Source: Caldisericota bacterium (GTDB taxonomy: Bacteria > Caldisericota > JANLFM01). Taken from it: a DNA stretch of 11,069 bases. This document shows, in pieces, positions 7,440 to 11,069 of the stretch (position 1 is its first letter; every line of letters starts with the position of its first letter). Under the pieces are notes generated by a model. That model was not told where the DNA came from and made no database searches. It saw nothing but the letters and a program-made list of their open reading frames with translations. Where the stretch lies: the NCBI GenBank assembly GCA_024655865.1, contig JANLFM010000033.1, positions 1 to 11,069 on the forward strand, written 5' to 3'. The position numbers and the translations under genes were made by a program.

Positions 7440-10400
7440 CGTTATCAGCAACCTCCTCAGTTTGCGGCTGGAAAATCAAATCCAACTCATCAGCCTTCTT
7501 CCTTATATCCTCTTCGGATTCTTTAATTGTCACTTCTCCCTCTTTCTCAGAAATCAACTTCACATCAAGGCAGAGAGCCTGCAACTCCTTTACCAGTACC
7601 TTAAAGGACTCCGGTAAACCGGGGGAAAGCATGGCCTTTCCCTTGACTATTGCTTCATAGGTTTTTACCCTTCCAGAAATATCGTCAGACTTTACAGTCA
7701 GCATTTCCTGAAGAACGGAGGAGGCGCCGTAACCTTCCAACGCCCAGACTTCCATCTCTCCAAAGCGCTGACCCCCGAATTGTGCTTTTCCTCCAAGAGG
7801 CTGTTGCGTAACTAATGAGTATGGTCCGATGGAACGGGCATGGATCTTGTCCTCTACGAGGTGAATCAGCTTCATCATATACATTACGCCAACCGCTACC
7901 GGGTTATCAAATGGTTCCCCGGTTCTCCCGTCGTAAAGTGTGGTTTTTCCGTTTTCCGGAAGCCCTGCCTCCTTGAGAAGTCCCATGATTGTTTTCTCAG
8001 GTGCTCCTGAGAAAGGAGGAGAGTAAAACCGTAAGCCAAGCACCCTTCCTACCCAACCAAGGTGAAGCTCCAGGATTTGACCAACGTTCATGCGCGAGGG
8101 TACCCCCAAGGGATTGAGCACGATGTCAATTGGTGTTCCGTCCGGTAAAAAGGGCATATCAGCTTCGGGGACGATAATAGAGATCACCCCTTTGTTTCCG
8201 TGGCGGCCGGACATCTTGTCTCCCACCATGATCTTTCTTCGTTGGGCGACGTAAACCTTGACCTTTTTCAGTACACCGGGCTGGAGTTCATCACCGTTTT
8301 CTTTGGAGAAGACCTTGATGTCCACTACGATTCCTCTTTCTCCATGAGGAACGCGCAGCGAGGTATCCCGAACTTCCTTCGCCTTTTCGCCAAAGATCGC
8401 CCTTAGCAACCTCTCCTCGGGGGAAAGTTCTGTTTCGCCCTTAGGGGTGACCTTGCCTACGAGGATATCTCCGGATCTGACCTCGGCCCCAATTCGCACA
8501 ATACCTTTTTCGTCGAGGTTACGAAGCAATTCCTCTCCGATATTGGGAATCTCTCTCGTTATCTCCTCGGGGCCTAATTTTGTGTCCCTGGCTTCCACTT
8601 CGTATTCTTCAATATGAATAGAGGTATAGGTATCCTCGCGCACAAGACGATCGGAGATTACAATAGCGTCCTCGTAGTTGTACCCGTCCCAGGGGAGGAA
8701 CGCCACTAGGACGTTTGCGCCCAGGGCCAATTCACCTTCAGCAGTAGCAGCCCCGTCCGCCAACGGTTCCCCTCTCTTTACCTTCTGGCCCTTTTTCACA
8801 ATTGGGCGCTGGTTAATGCAGGTTCCTTTATTGGATCTAAGAAATTTTCTCAGTCGGTGTTTCTCTAAACCTTTCTTGGTTTTGATTACGACCTGCTCTG
8901 CGGTTACACTCACCACTTCTCCATCTGAGTCTGCCAGAACCACCTCTCCTGAGTCTGCTGCTACTTTTCCCTCTACGCCTGTTCCCACAATTGCGGGTTC
9001 CGGCTTCAAAAGTGGTACAGCTTGCCTTTGCATGTTGCAACCCATTAAAGCTCGAATCGGGTCATCGTGCTCCAGGAAAGGGATAAGTGAAGCGGAAATG
9101 CTAAAGACCTGGAAGGGAGAGATCTCAATCAGGTCAACCCGGGAAGGAGGAATCAGTTCATAGGACTTGCCATGCCTGACTAAAACCTCTTCTCCAGTAA
9201 TTGTACCGTTCTCTTTGGAAACGTTAGCCTCAGCTATGTAATGCTCTTCTTCCTCGTCCGCAGTCAAGTAAACAATTTCATCGGTAATTTGTCCGTTCTT
9301 TACCCTGCGATAGGGGGTGATGACGAAACCGAAATCGTTCAATTGGGCGTAGGTGGTAAGAGAATTTATTAAACCGATATTCGGGCCCTCCGGGGTCTCA
9401 ATCGGGCAGACCCTTCCGTAGTGTGAATGGTGAATATCACGCACCTCTACTCCAGCCCGCTCCCTGTTCAGACCTCCCGGGCCAAGAGAGGAAAGCCTGC
9501 GCTTGTGGGTCAATGCCGCAAGGGGATTAGTCTCATCCATGAACTGGGAAAGCTGGCTGGAACCGAAAAATTCCCTTATAGCCGCAACCACCGGCCTGGG
9601 GTTAATCAAGGTTTTGGGACTGGCTTCTTCCACTACAACCGTGGTCATCCTGTCCCGAATAATTCTTTCCATGCGTGCGAAACCGACACGAAGCTGGTTT
9701 TGCAGGAGTTCTCCCACGGCCCTTACCCTTCGGTTTCCAAGGTGGTCAATGTCATCTGGTTCGACTTCCCCTCTTTTTAAGCGGAGCAGGCGCCTTACTA
9801 TCTGCACAATGTCCTCTTTGGTCAGGGTCCGGGTCTCTATGGAGGGCTTTGATATGGAATCATCAGTATAAAGTTTCTTATTAAGCTTGTACCTTCCCAC
9901 TGGGCCCAGGTCGTTTCTCTTCGAATCGAGGAAGAGGCTTTTCACTAACGCTCTGGCGGATTCCTTCGTAGGGGGTTCCCCGGGATGCAACCGTTTGTAG
10001 AGTTCTATCTGCGCCTCATCAATGGTAGTAGAGGGGTCCTTTTCCATAGTTAAGTTGATGTCTCGGTCCAGAACCTCTTTTACAATTTCCACGCTCTCCA
10101 CGTTGGCTTTTCTGAGGGAATCAATTAATTCTTCCGTAAGGATATCCCCTTTGTGTGCGATCACTTTCCTTTGGGTAAAATCCAGAACCGAATCGTTCAG
10201 CACTGCACCAATATAATTTTCGACTTCCCCTTCCAGGGAAATCTTTTGAGGTTGGGGCTCTTTAAGCGCCAGATAGAGTTCCTCGTTGGATGAAAATCCT
10301 AAAGCCTTAAGGATTACGGTAACCGGGATTTTTTTGGAGCGCTTATCAACCTTCACGTAAATTGGAGCACCCTCAAAGTACTCGAATTCCAGCCAGGTAC

Positions 10401-10905
10401 CGCGATCGGGAATAACTACGCAGGAAAAGCCTTTAGGGGCGCCCGCCCTCTCGGATATGCGGCTGAAATAGACTCCTGGCGAGCGAATAAGCTGGGAAAC
10501 GATCACCCTTTCCGTTCCATTTACAATAAAACTACCAGAATCGGTCATCAAGGGGAGTTCTCCGATAATCACTGACTCCTCCTTTACCTCTCCTGTTTGC
10601 TTAATCTGCAATTGGGCTTTAATCCTCAGCAAGCCGGCGTAGCTGAAGCCGCGGTCCTTGCACTCCTGGGGATCAAACTTGGGTTTCTCTATGATATGCC
10701 CTTTGTACTCCAAAACGTAGTTGTAGTCTTTAATGGGAAAGATTTCCTGAAAGATCTCATCCAAGCCGTGTTCCAGGAAAGCATTGTAAGAGTCCTTTTG
10801 GACAGAAAGCAAATTAGGTATCCCGAGGACCGGTCGCTCCTTTGCAAAATTAACAATTTGTGGTATTTTCCGATCAGACAGGTTTACTCTTGTTACCTGT
10901 ACCAT
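7429..10905 (-). CDS. rpoB: DNA-directed RNA polymerase subunit beta
   Basis: Beta forms one pincer of RNA polymerase and part of the active site. The product from the ATG at 10905 has 1158 residues, near the usual length for bacteria without large beta insertions. In order: N-terminal protrusion and lobe ([35 protein letters not shown]), a module at 228-275 like the one repeated in beta', the rifampicin region [20 protein letters not shown] (448-467) and [39 protein letters not shown], the catalytic [12 protein letters not shown] with Lys897 and Lys905 (E. coli 1065 and 1073), and the C-terminal [13 protein letters not shown] that contacts beta'. Asp457, His467 and Ser472 equal the rifampicin-sensitive residues Asp516, His526 and Ser531. 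The ATG follows AGAGAGG by 11 nt. An in-frame TTG at 10938 or ATG at 10932 would add 9-11 residues without a ribosome binding site. The end overlaps rpoC. Confidence 0.97.
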   Translation of the reverse strand: MVQVTRVNLSDRKIPQIVNFAKERPVLGIPNLLSVQKDSYNAFLEHGLDEIFQEIFPIKDYNYVLEYKGHIIEKPKFDPQECKDRGFSYAGLLRIKAQLQIKQTGEVKEESVIIGELPLMTDSGSFIVNGTERVIVSQLIRSPGVYFSRISERAGAPKGFSCVVIPDRGTWLEFEYFEGAPIYVKVDKRSKKIPVTVILKALGFSSNEELYLALKEPQPQKISLEGEVENYIGAVLNDSVLDFTQRKVIAHKGDILTEELIDSLRKANVESVEIVKEVLDRDINLTMEKDPSTTIDEAQIELYKRLHPGEPPTKESARALVKSLFLDSKRNDLGPVGRYKLNKKLYTDDSISKPSIETRTLTKEDIVQIVRRLLRLKRGEVEPDDIDHLGNRRVRAVGELLQNQLRVGFARMERIIRDRMTTVVVEEASPKTLINPRPVVAAIREFFGSSQLSQFMDETNPLAALTHKRRLSSLGPGGLNRERAGVEVRDIHHSHYGRVCPIETPEGPNIGLINSLTTYAQLNDFGFVITPYRRVKNGQITDEIVYLTADEEEEHYIAEANVSKENGTITGEEVLVRHGKSYELIPPSRVDLIEISPFQVFSISASLIPFLEHDDPIRALMGCNMQRQAVPLLKPEPAIVGTGVEGKVAADSGEVVLADSDGEVVSVTAEQVVIKTKKGLEKHRLRKFLRSNKGTCINQRPIVKKGQKVKRGEPLADGAATAEGELALGANVLVAFLPWDGYNYEDAIVISDRLVREDTYTSIHIEEYEVEARDTKLGPEEITREIPNIGEELLRNLDEKGIVRIGAEVRSGDILVGKVTPKGETELSPEERLLRAIFGEKAKEVRDTSLRVPHGERGIVVDIKVFSKENGDELQPGVLKKVKVYVAQRRKIMVGDKMSGRHGNKGVISIIVPEADMPFLPDGTPIDIVLNPLGVPSRMNVGQILELHLGWVGRVLGLRFYSPPFSGAPEKTIMGLLKEAGLPENGKTTLYDGRTGEPFDNPVAVGVMYMMKLIHLVEDKIHARSIGPYSLVTQQPLGGKAQFGGQRFGEMEVWALEGYGASSVLQEMLTVKSDDISGRVKTYEAIVKGKAMLSPGLPESFKVLVKELQALCLDVKLISEKEGEVTIKESEEDIRKKADELDLIFQPQTEEVADNVEE
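7452..7457 (-). promoter_or_regulatory. Ribosome binding site for rpoC inside rpoB
   Basis: AGGAGG (minus strand, within GAGGAGG) lies in the last codons of rpoB and is the only strong Shine-Dalgarno sequence near the rpoC start. Its position decides between start codons: TTG at 7451 directly touches it, ATA at 7445 is 6 nt away, ACG at 7442 is 9 nt away and TTG at 7439 is 12 nt away. The TTG at 7439 was chosen as the usable codon with a tolerable, though long, spacing. Confidence 0.7.
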
Positions 10906-10926
10906 TAAACATTCAACCTCTCTCAC

Positions 10927-10943
10927 GCCCATCGCCAATGGGC
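10927..10943 (-). promoter_or_regulatory. Small hairpin in the rpoB leader
   Basis: On the minus strand GCCCA (10943-10939) can pair with TGGGC (10931-10927) around a 7-nt loop, just before the rpoB ribosome binding site. No U tract follows, so it is not a terminator. A 5-bp stem may be chance. Confidence 0.3.
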
Positions 10944-10959
10944 AAAAGTATAGACTTTA

Positions 10960-10988
10960 ACCATACTTCATTTTTAAATCAAAGTCAA
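10960..10988 (-). promoter_or_regulatory. Candidate sigma70-type promoter for rpoB
   Basis: On the minus strand TTGACT (10988-10983, 5 of 6 to consensus) is followed after 17 nt by TATGGT (10965-10960, 4 of 6), with an AT-rich spacer. Transcription would start near 10953, giving a leader of about 48 nt before the rpoB ATG. Based on motif match only; rpoB may also be read from a promoter of an upstream operon beyond the window. Confidence 0.45.
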
Positions 10989-11069
10989 GATGTACGGTGT
11001 TCAAGACATACTATACAGTTTTTGAATTATGGGTACTGGGAGTATGTTAGGAGTATCCTTAAGTTTTTA

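Larger units (their letters stand above)
10906..11069 (-). other. Non-coding leader and upstream region of rpoB
   Basis: No coding sequence that I can support lies here. The next gene upstream (often rplL in bacteria) is not reached. The stretch is AT-rich and contains the promoter candidate at 10960-10988, a small hairpin at 10927-10943 and the ribosome binding site of rpoB (AGAGAGG about 11 nt before the ATG). No terminator hairpin for an upstream gene is visible. Confidence 0.7.

Noticed and set aside
8678-9163. Plus-strand open frame of 161 codons inside rpoB
   Set aside because: It is fully antisense to conserved beta sequence, has Ser/Pro/Thr-rich low-information content, no ribosome binding site of note and no recognisable domain.
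9427-9884. Overlapping plus-strand open frames inside rpoB
   Set aside because: They are antisense to the rifampicin region and following conserved beta codons; two or three overlapping frames in the same place are typical of coding shadows.
10906-10938. Longer rpoB starting at TTG 10938 or ATG 10932
   Set aside because: Neither has a ribosome binding site, and the region holds the AGAGAGG site that serves ATG 10905.
11010-11038. Second rpoB promoter with -10 TATAGT
   Set aside because: The -10 is good, but no acceptable -35 lies 16-18 nt upstream (CAGTAC at 17) and there is no TGn extension.

Overview
The window is a housekeeping block of a bacterial chromosome. Every gene reads on the minus strand, in the order rpoB - rpoC - L7Ae-like gene - rpsL - rpsG - fusA - tuf (tuf is cut by the left edge). 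It encodes the two large RNA polymerase subunits, ribosomal proteins S12 and S7, and elongation factors EF-G and EF-Tu. No mobile element, CRISPR array, tRNA, rRNA or defence-type gene is visible, and no complete novel system was found.

Organism: this is a bacterium with moderate GC. The L7Ae-family gene between rpoC and rpsL, a trigger loop without the large proteobacterial insertion, and the wording of the beta' N-terminus ([27 protein letters not shown]) resemble Bacillota and related or uncultured anaerobic lineages. The sequences do not match any named species I can recall, and several beta' positions differ from the usual Bacillota pattern, so a little-studied phylum is plausible. I cannot assign one by eye.

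Layout in the direction of transcription (right to left): 10906-11069 is non-coding and holds a candidate sigma70-type promoter and a small hairpin in the rpoB leader. rpoB (10905-7429) overlaps rpoC, whose start must be a non-ATG codon inside the end of rpoB. A TTGACA-17-TAGGAT promoter candidate overlaps the rpoC stop and points at the L7Ae-like gene (3620-3378). An 11-bp hairpin with a U tract lies between that gene and rpsL, a terminator or attenuator only 32 nt before the rpsL ATG. After it, rpsL, rpsG, fusA and tuf follow with gaps of 10, 8 and 22 nt, a very compact str operon that suggests translational coupling.

How the genes work together: beta and beta' form the catalytic core of RNA polymerase. 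S12 and S7 are 30S subunit proteins, EF-G drives translocation and EF-Tu delivers aminoacyl-tRNA. Co-transcription links synthesis of the transcription and translation machinery. The most interesting points are an apparent tandem duplication of a roughly 50-residue module inside beta' between the ligands of its second zinc site, the non-ATG start of rpoC, and the terminator placed so close to rpsL that str transcription must either read through it or start upstream of it.
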